Origin: Pedobacter sp. N36a | GTDB taxonomy: Bacteria > Bacteroidota > Bacteroidia > Sphingobacteriales > Sphingobacteriaceae | Direction of reading: 5' to 3' | Length of the DNA: 64,000 nt | Assembly (NCBI RefSeq): GCF_014472395.1 | Contig: NZ_JACSZW010000001.1 | Location: 62,001-126,000 of the forward strand | Shown here: positions 44,695 through 54,428 of the stretch, in pieces | Position numbering within the stretch: position 1 is the first letter of the stretch | How the letters are laid out: every line of letters starts with the position of its first letter | Position numbers and translations under genes: made by a program | The notes under the pieces: model-generated | The model's input: only the letters and a program-made list of their open reading frames with translations | The model's database searches: none | What the model was told of the DNA's origin: nothing

Positions 44695-45476
44695 TGCCAT
44701 CGACAGATAGACCTTACGTGATCAGCATTGCTGGCTTAGACCCCAGTGCCGGAGCCGGACTGCTCTCCGATATGAAAACTTTCGAAGCGCATCGGGTGTA
44801 TGGATTTGGTGTATGCACTGCCATGACCATTCAAACCGATACTGCGTTTTTGAAAAACGATTGGCTGGAAAGGGAACAAATCCTCGCACAGCTTCAGCCA
44901 TTTCTTGACAAGTTCCCGATACGAGTGGTAAAAATCGGATTAATCAAAGACCTGGAAACTTTATTAGCAGTCTGCGATTGTTTAATCTCATTTGATTCGG
45001 AGATTAAAATTGTGCTAGACCCTATTTTAACAGCCAGTGCTGGACATAACTTCAACGATTGGACTTCGGATTCAGCTGTTTTTAAAGACGTCTTAAAACG
45101 GCTGTATTTGATTACACCCAATTATCTGGAATTACAGACCTTGATTGGCGCTGATCAAGAGGGTCAAAAAGATATCAAAGCAGTAGCACGGATTTGCCTG
45201 AAATGGTCGATGGATTGCGCAGTTTTGCTGAAAGGGGGGCACCATCCATTAACACCGGGCACCGACTATTTTTTCGACAAAAATGAGCGGCTGGAATTCA
45301 GTCCGGGAAGCCCGGCTGTCTATCCAAAACATGGCTCCGGATGTGTCCTATCTTCTGCCATTACTGCCCAGCTTGCTTTGGGCAATTCCCTTCAAAAATC
45401 TTGTCTCTTTGGCAAGCAGTATATCGAGAAATTTTTAAACAGTAACACCAGCCTTTTAGGCGACCACAACTCATGA
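44676..45476 (+). CDS. thiD: hydroxymethylpyrimidine/phosphomethylpyrimidine kinase ThiD
   Basis: The product is 266 residues and phosphorylates HMP and HMP-P. The ribokinase-like fold shows ISIAGLDPSAGAGLLSDMKT, the MTIQTDTAF loop, VLDPILTASAGHNF, ITPNYLELQTL and the anion-hole/catalytic motif HGSGCVLSSAI. The start overlaps the upstream gene by 19 bp and the stop overlaps thiE by 4 bp, so translation is coupled. Confidence 0.96.
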   Translation: MSNHRIVPSTDRPYVISIAGLDPSAGAGLLSDMKTFEAHRVYGFGVCTAMTIQTDTAFLKNDWLEREQILAQLQPFLDKFPIRVVKIGLIKDLETLLAVCDCLISFDSEIKIVLDPILTASAGHNFNDWTSDSAVFKDVLKRLYLITPNYLELQTLIGADQEGQKDIKAVARICLKWSMDCAVLLKGGHHPLTPGTDYFFDKNERLEFSPGSPAVYPKHGSGCVLSSAITAQLALGNSLQKSCLFGKQYIEKFLNSNTSLLGDHNS

Positions 45477-46144
45477 TCGACAGACTACATTACATCTCCC
45501 AAACCAACGCTGAGGTCAGCCATCTGGAAGCCATCGAACAGGTATTACATGCCGGTGGGAAATGGATTCAGCTTCGCGTAAAAGATCAGGCAGAAAACGA
45601 GGTTTTAAACCTGGCTAAAGCTGCAAATGACCTCTGCAAAAAATTTGCAAGCAAATTAATTATTAATGACTTCCCTTTGGTATCCAAGGCTACAGACGCC
45701 CATGGAGCACATGTAGGACTAAATGATATAAACATCATAAAAACCAGATTATTAATAGGTAAGGATAAATTTATTGGTGCTACCGCAAACACTTTTGCAG
45801 ACTTGCAAAATGCCGCAGCAGCAGGTGCAAATTACATTGGACTAGGCCCCTTCCGCTTTACGAACACAAAGAAGAACCTCAGCCCTATATTAGGCCTGGA
45901 AGGCTATAAAAAAATCATAGATCAGGTGAGAAATGCCAACATCAACGTTCCCATAATTGCCATTGGAGGCATTACTCCGGAAGACCTTCCGGCACTCCTA
46001 AAAACTGGCATTTACGGGCTGGCACTTTCCGGTGTTTTAACCAACAAGCCAGACACTGATCTACTCATCAAACAGCTTTACCAGGAGCTCGAAAACCAAC
46101 CTTCCCTTTACCCTTTAACCCCTAGCGAATCATGTTCAAAATAG
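45473..46144 (+). CDS. thiE: thiamine-phosphate synthase ThiE
   Basis: The product is 223 residues. It joins HMP-PP and thiazole phosphate to give thiamine phosphate. Motifs [31 protein letters not shown] with the conserved [32 protein letters not shown] and [12 protein letters not shown] are those of true ThiE. It overlaps thiD by 4 bp (ATGA) and thiG by 13 bp. Confidence 0.94.
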   Translation: MIDRLHYISQTNAEVSHLEAIEQVLHAGGKWIQLRVKDQAENEVLNLAKAANDLCKKFASKLIINDFPLVSKATDAHGAHVGLNDINIIKTRLLIGKDKFIGATANTFADLQNAAAAGANYIGLGPFRFTNTKKNLSPILGLEGYKKIIDQVRNANINVPIIAIGGITPEDLPALLKTGIYGLALSGVLTNKPDTDLLIKQLYQELENQPSLYPLTPSESCSK

Positions 46145-46902
46145 CAGACAAAATCTTCCATTCCCGACTGTTTACAGGAACCGGAAAATTCAGTTCCAGC
46201 GCCATCATGGAAGCCGCTTTACTGGCCTCTGGATCAGAGCTGGTCACCGTAGCTTTAAAGCGGATAAATCTCAACCATCCTGCGGAGAACCTGTTGAAAC
46301 ACCTGAATCACCCGCAGCTCCACCTCCTACCCAATACTTCAGGTGTTAGAAATGCTAAAGAGGCTGTTTTTGCTGCCCAGATGGCCCGGGAAGCCCTGGA
46401 AACCAATTGGATTAAACTGGAAATACACCCTGATCCCAAATACCTGATGCCAGACCCCATTGAGACCTTAAAGGCCACAGAAGAGCTGGCTAAACTGGGT
46501 TTTATAGTGTTGCCCTACATCCATGCAGACCCCGTCCTCTGTAAGCGATTGGAAGAGGTAGGAACAGCTGCTGTCATGCCCTTAGGTGCTCCTATAGGCA
46601 GCAATAAGGGACTGAAAACCATAGATTTCCTGGAAATCATCATCAGTCAAAGTCAGGTACCTGTGGTGATAGATGCCGGAATCGGCTCCCCTTCTGACGC
46701 TGCAAAAGCCATGGAAATCGGAGCAGATGCGGTACTGGTCAATACTGCAATCGCAGTTGCCGGAGATCCGGTGCTAATGGCCGAGGCCTTTAAAATCGCT
46801 GTAGAAGCTGGCAGAATGGCCTACCTCGCCAAATTAGGTCAGATTAATTCACAGGCTGTTGCGAGCAGTCCCTTAACCGCTTTCCTTGAAGATGAGATTT
46901 AA
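46132..46902 (+). CDS. thiG: thiazole synthase ThiG
   Basis: The product is 256 residues and builds thiazole phosphate from deoxyxylulose phosphate, dehydroglycine and ThiS thiocarboxylate. [12 protein letters not shown] at the start, the Schiff-base Lys in [41 protein letters not shown] and [12 protein letters not shown] are standard. It is complete and overlaps thiH by 11 bp. Confidence 0.97.
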   Translation: MFKIADKIFHSRLFTGTGKFSSSAIMEAALLASGSELVTVALKRINLNHPAENLLKHLNHPQLHLLPNTSGVRNAKEAVFAAQMAREALETNWIKLEIHPDPKYLMPDPIETLKATEELAKLGFIVLPYIHADPVLCKRLEEVGTAAVMPLGAPIGSNKGLKTIDFLEIIISQSQVPVVIDAGIGSPSDAAKAMEIGADAVLVNTAIAVAGDPVLMAEAFKIAVEAGRMAYLAKLGQINSQAVASSPLTAFLEDEI

Positions 46903-48004
46903 CGAGATTTTTCAAAGCCTGAACTGGGAGGAGACCAGTAAAAGCATTTATACGAAGACCTCTTTAGAGGTAGAACGAGCTTTAAATGCTTCAGAAAGGA
47001 CATTAGAGGACTTTAAAGCACTGATCTCACCTGCGGCGGCTCCTTACCTGGAAAGAATGGCCAAATTGAGCCAGGAGCTTACTTTGAAGCGATTTGGCAA
47101 CACCATACAGATGTACGTGCCGCTGTACCTGAGCAATGAATGCAATAACATCTGCACCTATTGCGGTTTCAGCTATGACAACAAGGTGAAACGGAAAACA
47201 CTGAGCGCCATGGAAATCATGGAAGAAGTAGCCGTTATCAAAGAAATGGGCTACCAGCATGTGCTATTGGTGACCGGAGAAGCCAATCAAACCGTCCATA
47301 CGGATTATTTTAAAAAGGTACTGGACCTGATTCGGCCTCATTTTGCACACATCTCCATGGAAGTCCAGCCTTTAGACCTTGCCGACTACCAGGAATTGAC
47401 TCCTTATGGGCTCAATACAGTCCTGATTTATCAGGAAACCTACCATGAGGAAGATTACAAAAAGCACCATCCAAAGGGTAAGAAGTCCAATTTCCAATAC
47501 CGTCTGGACACCCCAGACCGCTTAGGAGAAGCAGTAATTCATAAAATGGGATTGGGTGTATTGATCGGATTGGAGGATTGGAGAACAGACTCTTTCTTCA
47601 CTGCAGTCCACCTGGATTATCTGGAGAAAAAATACTGGAAAAGTAAATACAGCATCTCCTTTCCAAGATTAAGGCCTTTTAGCGGCGGACTGGAGCCTAA
47701 AGTAGCCATGAATGATCGCGAACTGGTACAACTCATCTGCGCCTACCGCCTGTTCAATGAAGAAGTAGAATTGTCGATCTCGACAAGGGAATCGGTCAGT
47801 TTCCGCAACCACATCATCAAACTGGGCATTACCTCGATCAGTGCCGGTTCAAAAACCAATCCAGGTGGCTATGCTGTGGAGCCGCAATCCTTAGAACAAT
47901 TCGAAATATCTGATGAAAGAACTGCTCCTGAAATTGCCGAAATGATTCATAAACAAGGTTATGAAGCCGTATGGAAGGACTGGGACTTGAGCTTAATGAA
48001 ATAA
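46892..48004 (+). CDS. thiH: 2-iminoacetate synthase ThiH (tyrosine lyase)
   Basis: The product is 370 residues from the ATG at 46892 (MRFNEIFQ). A TTG two codons earlier is open but less likely. The radical SAM cluster ligands are in [17 protein letters not shown] (CxxxCxxC). It cleaves tyrosine to dehydroglycine for ThiG, so this pathway uses the anaerobic-type route instead of glycine oxidase Thi[11 protein letters not shown] and SISTRES are typical further motifs. Confidence 0.97.
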   Translation: MRFNEIFQSLNWEETSKSIYTKTSLEVERALNASERTLEDFKALISPAAAPYLERMAKLSQELTLKRFGNTIQMYVPLYLSNECNNICTYCGFSYDNKVKRKTLSAMEIMEEVAVIKEMGYQHVLLVTGEANQTVHTDYFKKVLDLIRPHFAHISMEVQPLDLADYQELTPYGLNTVLIYQETYHEEDYKKHHPKGKKSNFQYRLDTPDRLGEAVIHKMGLGVLIGLEDWRTDSFFTAVHLDYLEKKYWKSKYSISFPRLRPFSGGLEPKVAMNDRELVQLICAYRLFNEEVELSISTRESVSFRNHIIKLGITSISAGSKTNPGGYAVEPQSLEQFEISDERTAPEIAEMIHKQGYEAVWKDWDLSLMK

Positions 48005-48008
48005 ACCT

Positions 48009-49049
48009 ATGCAAAACGAAGGACTTAAAAGATACCACCGACAAATTTTACTGGAAGAATTAGGCCTGGAAGGACAGCAAAAACTACAGAAATGCGCGGT
48101 GCTCATCATTGGTGCTGGTGGATTGGGCTGTCCCCTCCTATTCTATCTTGCCGGGGCAGGTATTGGCAAAATCGGGGTAATGGACGGAGATCTGGTAGAA
48201 GAAAGCAATCTCCACAGGCAGGTTATTTTCCAGCAGCAGGATATCGGAAAAAATAAGGCTTCAACGGCTGTAGAACGGCTAAACTTACTGAACCCCACAC
48301 TGCATCTGCAAGCTTTTCCTTTCCATATTTCGACAGAAAACGCTGCTCAATGTATGGCAGACTATGATCTGATCATTGATGGATCAGACAATTTCCCAAC
48401 GCGTTACCTGGTCAATGACGCTTGCGTTTCTTTAGGAAAGGCGCTGGTATTTGGCTCCATTTTTCGCTTTGAAGGACAGGTTTCTGTTTTTAATCATCAG
48501 GGAGGTCCCAATTATCGGGATTGCTATCCGGAGGCCCCGGCCAATGAGGACAGCCCCAATTGTGGCGAGAGCGGTGTAATCGGCCCCTTACCAGGAATCG
48601 TTGGCAGCATGATGGCCAATGAAGCTATAAAAGTGATTTGTGGTTTTGGCGATGGCCTTTCCGGAAAACTCCTTATCTTCAATGCACTAAATAATGATAT
48701 GCAGCTTTATAATATTCAATCAGAAAATCAAGACCAGCAGACTCCTAAACCTAGTAAGAAGAAAGCCATCGTGTATGAGGAAATCTTTCCAAGTGAAGTA
48801 TTGGAATGGAAAGAAAACAAGGTTGAATTTTGCTTGATAGACGTTCGGGAGGCTTTTGAATTCGAGGAACAAAATATCGGTGGAATTCACATTTCACTAT
48901 ATGATCTGGAAGCTAGAATTGACGAACTTCCTTTTCAAAGCAAACTGGTATTTTGTTGTACTTCCGGCGCAAAAAGCAGGATGGCCACGAAAATTGTTGG
49001 CCCAAAAAGAACAGAAGAATTATTTGTTGTCAGCCTTTTAAAGCAATAG
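48009..49049 (+). CDS. thiF: ThiF-type adenylyltransferase with C-terminal rhodanese domain
   Basis: The product is 346 residues. The E1-like part (1-240) has RYHRQILLEELGLEGQQK, the nucleotide motif IIGAGGLGCPLLFYLAGAG, MDGDLVEESNLHRQV, and the Zn/cysteine region DCYPEAPANEDSPNCGESGV. The rhodanese domain (about 255-346) has CLIDVREAFEFEEQNIGG and the catalytic-loop FCCTSGAKSRMA. It activates ThiS; the rhodanese tail probably delivers sulfur, replacing ThiI. MoeB-like activity on MoaD cannot be excluded from sequence, but operon position favours ThiF. It ends 15 bp before the convergent membrane protein gene. Confidence 0.93.
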   Translation: MQNEGLKRYHRQILLEELGLEGQQKLQKCAVLIIGAGGLGCPLLFYLAGAGIGKIGVMDGDLVEESNLHRQVIFQQQDIGKNKASTAVERLNLLNPTLHLQAFPFHISTENAAQCMADYDLIIDGSDNFPTRYLVNDACVSLGKALVFGSIFRFEGQVSVFNHQGGPNYRDCYPEAPANEDSPNCGESGVIGPLPGIVGSMMANEAIKVICGFGDGLSGKLLIFNALNNDMQLYNIQSENQDQQTPKPSKKKAIVYEEIFPSEVLEWKENKVEFCLIDVREAFEFEEQNIGGIHISLYDLEARIDELPFQSKLVFCCTSGAKSRMATKIVGPKRTEELFVVSLLKQ

Positions 49050-49064
49050 ACCTAAAGTTTATAT

Positions 49065-50156
49065 TTACATTTCTTTAAGATCTGTCCGGTAGTAAAAGAA
49101 GAAAAAGTAAAGACAATAGCAGGTTAACAGCAGCACACTGTAAGGAACAGCGTATCCAGCAAGGATCACAAACATGCTGACAAAAAAGAAAGCCAGCAGC
49201 CATTTGAAGTAGAGGTCCAGGTCTAATTTGATCCAATACAATACCATTCTTAAAGTCATCAACCCTGCGACACCAAATCCCATTGCGACCATAAACGGCC
49301 AGAACTGCCATGCAGATCGCTGCAGGTAAAATAAGATTTCAGGTATAAAAAGAACCAGGAAAACGAGCAGCGTATGTCCCATTCGGGTACCCAAACGAAT
49401 GGGTAAACTCCTGTCAAAGGACAATTGATCTGTTTCCTGCCTGAGCATCACCTGGATCACCATACTGTGTGCCAGCACAGCAGCTAATATCCCTATCAAT
49501 GCCACCCTCAGGTCTTTCGAGACATCATTAAACATCCACACCACTACCGTAAACATCGTAAAAGACAGGATTTTACTTAAAAACAGCATCAGTGTCTGCT
49601 CAGTAAGGAGATGGTACAAAGGCCATGTCCAGTAAGGTTTCTTCAATTGGGGGCAAGGGAAGACAAAATAAACCTTGACTGGAACATGGCTATAATTAAT
49701 GATCCGGAACATATAGCCGGATACCATAGTTAACAACAAAACAATCACGCTGATGATGGCAAAAACGGCTGTAAAAGCCTTTTCAGCTAGTCCAACATAA
49801 ATTAAAGGAAGGACATAAACTAGTATTGGCAATAATAGTACCGTATATACCTGAAACCATAATATGAATTGTCTTTTTTTTGCTGTTGCTGCCAATAACC
49901 AGAGGAAATGATACTGCTCCAGCTGCATTTGTTTTCTAATGAAGAACAAACATTTGAGGAGATAGAGTGCCCAAAAGCAGCATACGAAAGCCAGGATCAT
50001 GGGCGAAGCATACACCATGAGCATTAATGTTTTATGGTAACTCAGTAGCTGGGAGGCTTCTACCACACCAAAAGCCAAATAAAAACCAAAGAGAAAGAGA
50101 CCGGCATGCCCCGCATAAAATGCTTTAATTAAGGTCTTTAAAAGCAGTTTTAGCAT
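49065..50156 (-). CDS. multi-pass membrane protein, probable ABC transporter permease
   Basis: The product is 363 residues with about ten predicted helices and no extracellular domain. I recognise no named family. It overlaps the upstream ATPase gene by 7 bp, which is strong evidence that the two encode one ABC transporter with this as the permease. The hydrophobic stretches AGLFLFGFYLAFGV, IISVIVLLLTMVSGYMF and LLTCYCLYFFFFYY are examples. It likely exports an unknown substrate. Confidence 0.75.
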   Translation of the reverse strand: MLKLLLKTLIKAFYAGHAGLFLFGFYLAFGVVEASQLLSYHKTLMLMVYASPMILAFVCCFWALYLLKCLFFIRKQMQLEQYHFLWLLAATAKKRQFILWFQVYTVLLLPILVYVLPLIYVGLAEKAFTAVFAIISVIVLLLTMVSGYMFRIINYSHVPVKVYFVFPCPQLKKPYWTWPLYHLLTEQTLMLFLSKILSFTMFTVVVWMFNDVSKDLRVALIGILAAVLAHSMVIQVMLRQETDQLSFDRSLPIRLGTRMGHTLLVFLVLFIPEILFYLQRSAWQFWPFMVAMGFGVAGLMTLRMVLYWIKLDLDLYFKWLLAFFFVSMFVILAGYAVPYSVLLLTCYCLYFFFFYYRTDLKEM

Positions 50157-50782
50157 GATTGGATCTGACGGTCAACAATTTGAAACACTTGTTTTATAGG
50201 TAAATGATTCATTTCCAGCTCCTGATGTGAGGAAAGCAGAAAGGAATAGCCTTGCTTATGGTAGGAGTTGATCAGTTGATAGAGTACCTGTGCGGCAGCA
50301 GTATCCATTGTAATCAAGGGTTCATCGAGTATATAAAGCTGTACCTTTCCTACAAATGCACAGATTAAAGATAGTTTTTTGAGCATCCCACTGGAATAAC
50401 TGCCAACTTTCTGATCCATAATACTACTCATACCCAGGGCTGAAATCAAGGAGATGGAGTCTTCCGGGTTTGCATAACGAACGTCGATATGGTAATTCAG
50501 CAGTTCATTTCCGGTGATAAAAGCTGGATATTGAGGCTCTGCCTCCGCATAACTGATCATCGACCTATACGTAACCGGCTGATTTTTAAGGCTAATGTCA
50601 TTTAAAGTCAAGCTGCCTTCGAAAGGCGTTTGTCCCGAAATCATTTTAAAGAGCGTGGTCTTCCCTGTTCCGTTCCCCCCTTTAAGCCAGTAAATACCCT
50701 GATCCAGCTGCCATTCTTCAAAAGAAAAGATGGCATGACTTCCGTACTTTTTATCGATATGGTTTAAGGATAATTTGATCAA
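50150..50782 (-). CDS. ABC transporter ATP-binding protein
   Basis: The product is 210 residues. Walker A is GGNGTGKTTLF, the Q-loop lies in YRSMISYAEAEPQYP, the signature is SYSSGMLKKLSL (SSGM in place of the usual SGGQ), and Walker B is LYILDEPLITMD. The H-loop is SSHQELEM. It pairs with the membrane protein encoded downstream. The deviating signature is common in small CcmA/YadG-type exporters. Confidence 0.92.
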   Translation of the reverse strand: MIKLSLNHIDKKYGSHAIFSFEEWQLDQGIYWLKGGNGTGKTTLFKMISGQTPFEGSLTLNDISLKNQPVTYRSMISYAEAEPQYPAFITGNELLNYHIDVRYANPEDSISLISALGMSSIMDQKVGSYSSGMLKKLSLICAFVGKVQLYILDEPLITMDTAAAQVLYQLINSYHKQGYSFLLSSHQELEMNHLPIKQVFQIVDRQIQSC

Positions 50783-50842
50783 TTCCGTTTATTTTTTTGC
50801 ATTTAGATGTCCTTATCATGGATATGTTACTGCCTATATCGC

Positions 50843-50850
50843 TACCTTTG
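50843..50850 (+). promoter_or_regulatory. -7 promoter box for the S1 protein gene
   Basis: TACCTTTG is an exact match to TAnnTTTG, 19 bases before the ATG at 50870, so the leader would be about 13-16 bases. No TTTG is visible at the usual -33 position. Confidence 0.5.
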
Positions 50851-50869
50851 CAAAAATGCCTGCAAGAAA

Positions 50870-51715
50870 ATGATAGAAATAGGAAGATATAACGATCTAA
50901 GAATTATAAATAAAACCGAAAACGGCCTCATCTTAACGGAAGGTGATAAAGAAGTACTTTTACCTTATGTAGATGTCCCTAAAAACATCGAAATTGGAGA
51001 GAACATCAACGTTTTCGTGTATATGCACAAAGATGGCCGATTGATGGGAACCACCAAAAGACCTTTTGCCTGTGTAGGTGATTTCGCTTATCTGACTGTT
51101 GTTGATGATGGTGAAGATGGTGTTTTCATGAATCTTGGTATCGATAAAGACATCTATGTTCCTCAGCGTGAGCAGAAACGCCCCATGTTTAAAGGAGACA
51201 ACCATGTGGTTTATGTGTACCTGGATGAGAGTAATGACCGTATGGTTGCCTCTTCCCGCTTAACGAATTATGTGGAAGATCAGGATATCGATCTGGAAGA
51301 GGGGGATGAAGTTAGTTTATTGATCATCGATCGTTCAGACTTAGGCTACAATGCCATTGTAGACAATAAATATATTGGTTTGCTATATACTAATGAGCTT
51401 TTTGACCAGCTAAACCCTGGAGAGATCAGAAAAGGATGGATCAAAAAAATTCGTGTAGAAGGTAAGATCGATTTGAGCCTGCAGCCAATGGGTTATGGTC
51501 ATATCCTGGAGAACAAAGATGTGATCCTTGATGAATTAAAAGCTTGTGGTGGTGTAGTCCATTTAGGCGACAAAAGTGCTCCTGATGATATTTACGACCG
51601 TTTTAAAATCAGCAAAAGTGCTTTCAAAAAAGTAATCGGCGGTTTATACAGAGACCGTCTGATCACCATCTCTGACCATGAAATCAAGTTATTCGTAGAC
51701 GAAGAAGCAGATTAA
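50870..51715 (+). CDS. CvfB-like S1 RNA-binding protein
   Basis: The product is 281 residues from ATG at 50870 (MIEIGRYNDLRIINKT); the longer frame adds residues without family similarity. Several S1-type OB-folds follow one another (about 1-65, 70-130, 145-210) and the C-terminal winged helix shows DIYDRFKISKSAFKKVIGGL. CvfB/YitL proteins bind RNA and affect virulence and translation in other bacteria. The role here is unknown. The gene is monocistronic with a strong palindromic terminator. Confidence 0.9.
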   Translation: MIEIGRYNDLRIINKTENGLILTEGDKEVLLPYVDVPKNIEIGENINVFVYMHKDGRLMGTTKRPFACVGDFAYLTVVDDGEDGVFMNLGIDKDIYVPQREQKRPMFKGDNHVVYVYLDESNDRMVASSRLTNYVEDQDIDLEEGDEVSLLIIDRSDLGYNAIVDNKYIGLLYTNELFDQLNPGEIRKGWIKKIRVEGKIDLSLQPMGYGHILENKDVILDELKACGGVVHLGDKSAPDDIYDRFKISKSAFKKVIGGLYRDRLITISDHEIKLFVDEEAD

Positions 51716-51729
51716 CTATACTTACAGTC

Positions 51730-51773
51730 CATAGAAAAGCCGGTTATTTATATAAATAACCGGCTTTTCTATG
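51730..51773. terminator. 44-bp perfect palindrome, bidirectional terminator
   Basis: The two 22-base arms (51730-51751, 51752-51773; core GAAAAGCCGGTTATTTA) are perfectly complementary. It lies between the convergent S1 protein gene and the last gene of the polyphosphate operon and should terminate both. T-rich ends are present on both strands. Confidence 0.88.
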
Positions 51774-51805
51774 TGGTATCTTTTTACTGCGGATCGGCTT
51801 GCTAT

Positions 51806-54421
51806 TTAGAAGTTAAAGCCTACAGAGAAATAAGGCATGGTTGCTTCTTTAGAGAAGCCCAATGTTCCTTGAATCAGGAATTGGTTGCCTGGCATGACAT
51901 ATAATCCGCCTCCATAGCCCTGATGCCATCTGCTGCTCGATTCTCCTGACTGCCATACCCTACCCACATCATTAAAAGCGATCATCCCCACTGTTCCGGG
52001 TACCAGATACGAGGTAAAGTTAAATAGCTTCAATCTCAGGTCCAGGTTGTGATATACCCCTGTTTTACCTGTAAAACGTCTGCTATTGAAGCCTCTAAGG
52101 CTATTTACACCTCCAAGCTGTATGTGTTGAAAGAACGCCGGATCACCTACTGTGGTCCCCGCACCAATTCTGTTGGCAATCACCAGACCTGATTTTCCTG
52201 GGTTCCAGTAAAAGCGGAATTCCGTATTCAGAATGCCATAACGCTCCTCACCACCGTTCACACGCTGCTGTGCAGAGATCGTAGTTTTCCAGAAAACTCC
52301 CTTTGTAGGAATCGCGATATTGTCACGTGTATCATAAGCCCAGCCAGCGGTTAACCCTGCATAAAAGCGGTTAGAGAACACTTCCTGTTCTGGATACAAG
52401 GCATCATAATCATTTAAAAAGCGTTCCTCGTTGTTCTTTCGGCTGCTCGTATAATAAGACAACAATAACCCACCTTCTACTGTCCAGAATTGATCTAAAA
52501 CCCTTCTCAGCTTAATGTTTGCATTCAGATAATTGTATCGGTTGCGGTAATAAGAGATGCCATCTTCCCGATCTTCACCTTCTGGCAAATCTTCATCATG
52601 GTCATCCTTTTGATAAATTGTATTATTCCCTAGACCAAAGAAGTTACTTAGGTTATTTGGGCCCAGCATATTGATACCAATATTAAGGTCGTTGTTGCCA
52701 ATTACCTTTTTAAAGTCACCGTTGTAGTCTAAAATAAAAGACTTTCTACCGGTAGAATAATGTGCCCAGATCTCTTGTTTAGACGCATACGGCGACTTTC
52801 TGAAGCCTTGTTTCTCAAAAATATAGCCTACGCCAAGCTGAATTCCCTGATCAATATTGTAATTCCCATCTACAAGTACACCCTTTCTATCATATAAGAA
52901 ACCGTTTTTATTGAACTCGTTAACGGCCGTATCTTTAGCTAATCTCAATTTGGCATAGCCTTTTGGAGGAAGTACATTGGTCTCATCAGAACGGTCATAG
53001 ATAAATAATCCTGATTTATCAGGTACATCTTCCGCTATTTTAAACTCATCCACCTCGTCTCCACCGATCATTCTTACCTTAATCGGAGATTCATTTTTTC
53101 CATGTACGTCGAAAACATCTTTTCCACCTAGTCCGAATAACCGGATTTCTTTCGTCACCAGCGGATCGAAAGTACGGTTAAAAAAACGGCGGCCTTTAGT
53201 TCCATCTTTCTTGGTATTGAAGATATGAACACGAACTTTCCCATCTTCCTGTTGCTTTACATCGAAATACTCTGTCTTATCGGAAGCAGCAATATCTACA
53301 TTAATCGATAGAAAACGGTAGTAACGTAATGCTAGTTCTTCCAGTTGATTCCTTCTGGAGGTAAAGTTGGTAATCAGCTCCTCACCGCATTGTTTGAAAA
53401 TAGGATCGGGCATTTCCCTGAAAGCTTTCGTGATCAAATCATCTGTCATTTTCTGCTGTACCAGCTTTGCAGCTTCCTTCCAATCGGCTTCGTTCAGTTC
53501 ATTTAAAAAATACCGATCGAAATACCTTTCATTAAAGTTCCAGTATTCCACTTCTCTGATGGTCGGAGAATAAGGCTGTAAATGTGTTTTAAGCCATTGG
53601 TGATTCAAGATCCATGGGAAAACACCGGATGTTTTATAGAACACCTTGTCACGATCGCGAGGTACTGGCGTGTAAGTTGTTCCGTCTGGGGTTTTATCAC
53701 CAGCCCAGCGCCAATTGTCTTCATGCCTATCCCAATCGCCCAGCAGGAAGTCCAGCAAACGTGCTCTTAGCGTCAGTTTCTGGTCTGCTTTGGTATCATT
53801 ATCTTTTTGGATTTTCTTTTGCACCTTCTCTGTATTGTCGGTTTTCTCCTCTGAAGGGGATCTTTCTTCGAATATATAGGCTGCATTGGCAAATTCTTTA
53901 CGATACTCACCCAGTCCTGGATCATCCCCAACATAGACCATCTCCGGTTTTGCATGCGGTAATTCCAGTGCAGCGGCCAATGGCGGCACAATTAAAGCTG
54001 CAAAAGGATGGTTAGTAGAGACTTGATCCTGAGTAATGTCTTTGGCGATGGTCGCCCTTAGATTTTCTGGCAAACTCCGGTCTGCATACTTTTGTACCGT
54101 CCTCAGCACCCATTCTTTTCCCGTAGGATCAACCAAACGCAAGGAACGGGTTTGCATACCGCCACCAAGTTTTATAATTTTTAGCCCACCTTTTTCTTTT
54201 TGAAGATCCATGATCCTTAAGGTAACCGGTGTTGCCCATAACTTTCGGTAGCTCTCTCCAAGCCAGAAGCGGTGAAACCTACTTACTTTATCGTATTCAG
54301 GGGCGATGGCCACTGTAATAGCGTCTGTTTTAAATGTTTGTTGTGCGAACCCCACAACAGGGATGGCTCCAAGCGCCATATTCATAATTAGTGCCGCTTG
54401 CAGCTCTTTTTTAAAACGCAT
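51806..54421 (-). CDS. exported protein: atypical-kinase-like N-terminal half fused to Omp85/BamA-like barrel
   Basis: The product is 871 residues. A signal peptide ends near VVGFAQQ (about 27). Residues 60-330 contain kinase-like motifs: WVLRTVQK (104-111) with a candidate ATP-contacting Lys, EER at 185-187, GDWDRHEDNW (228-237) resembling the catalytic GNxDRH / DRHxxN motif of Fam20, HipA and PI-kinase-type enzymes, and PRDRDKVF (254-261) in the place of a DFG-like metal loop. Residues 540-871 form an Omp85/BamA-type barrel with the signature NSLRGF (773-778) and C-terminal SVGFNF. The N-terminal fold assignment is inference; no POTRA domain is visible. It is the last gene of the polyphosphate operon (7 bp after the GAF gene). 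Confidence 0.8.
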   Translation of the reverse strand: MRFKKELQAALIMNMALGAIPVVGFAQQTFKTDAITVAIAPEYDKVSRFHRFWLGESYRKLWATPVTLRIMDLQKEKGGLKIIKLGGGMQTRSLRLVDPTGKEWVLRTVQKYADRSLPENLRATIAKDITQDQVSTNHPFAALIVPPLAAALELPHAKPEMVYVGDDPGLGEYRKEFANAAYIFEERSPSEEKTDNTEKVQKKIQKDNDTKADQKLTLRARLLDFLLGDWDRHEDNWRWAGDKTPDGTTYTPVPRDRDKVFYKTSGVFPWILNHQWLKTHLQPYSPTIREVEYWNFNERYFDRYFLNELNEADWKEAAKLVQQKMTDDLITKAFREMPDPIFKQCGEELITNFTSRRNQLEELALRYYRFLSINVDIAASDKTEYFDVKQQEDGKVRVHIFNTKKDGTKGRRFFNRTFDPLVTKEIRLFGLGGKDVFDVHGKNESPIKVRMIGGDEVDEFKIAEDVPDKSGLFIYDRSDETNVLPPKGYAKLRLAKDTAVNEFNKNGFLYDRKGVLVDGNYNIDQGIQLGVGYIFEKQGFRKSPYASKQEIWAHYSTGRKSFILDYNGDFKKVIGNNDLNIGINMLGPNNLSNFFGLGNNTIYQKDDHDEDLPEGEDREDGISYYRNRYNYLNANIKLRRVLDQFWTVEGGLLLSYYTSSRKNNEERFLNDYDALYPEQEVFSNRFYAGLTAGWAYDTRDNIAIPTKGVFWKTTISAQQRVNGGEERYGILNTEFRFYWNPGKSGLVIANRIGAGTTVGDPAFFQHIQLGGVNSLRGFNSRRFTGKTGVYHNLDLRLKLFNFTSYLVPGTVGMIAFNDVGRVWQSGESSSRWHQGYGGGLYVMPGNQFLIQGTLGFSKEATMPYFSVGFNF

Positions 54422-54428
54422 ATTGAAT

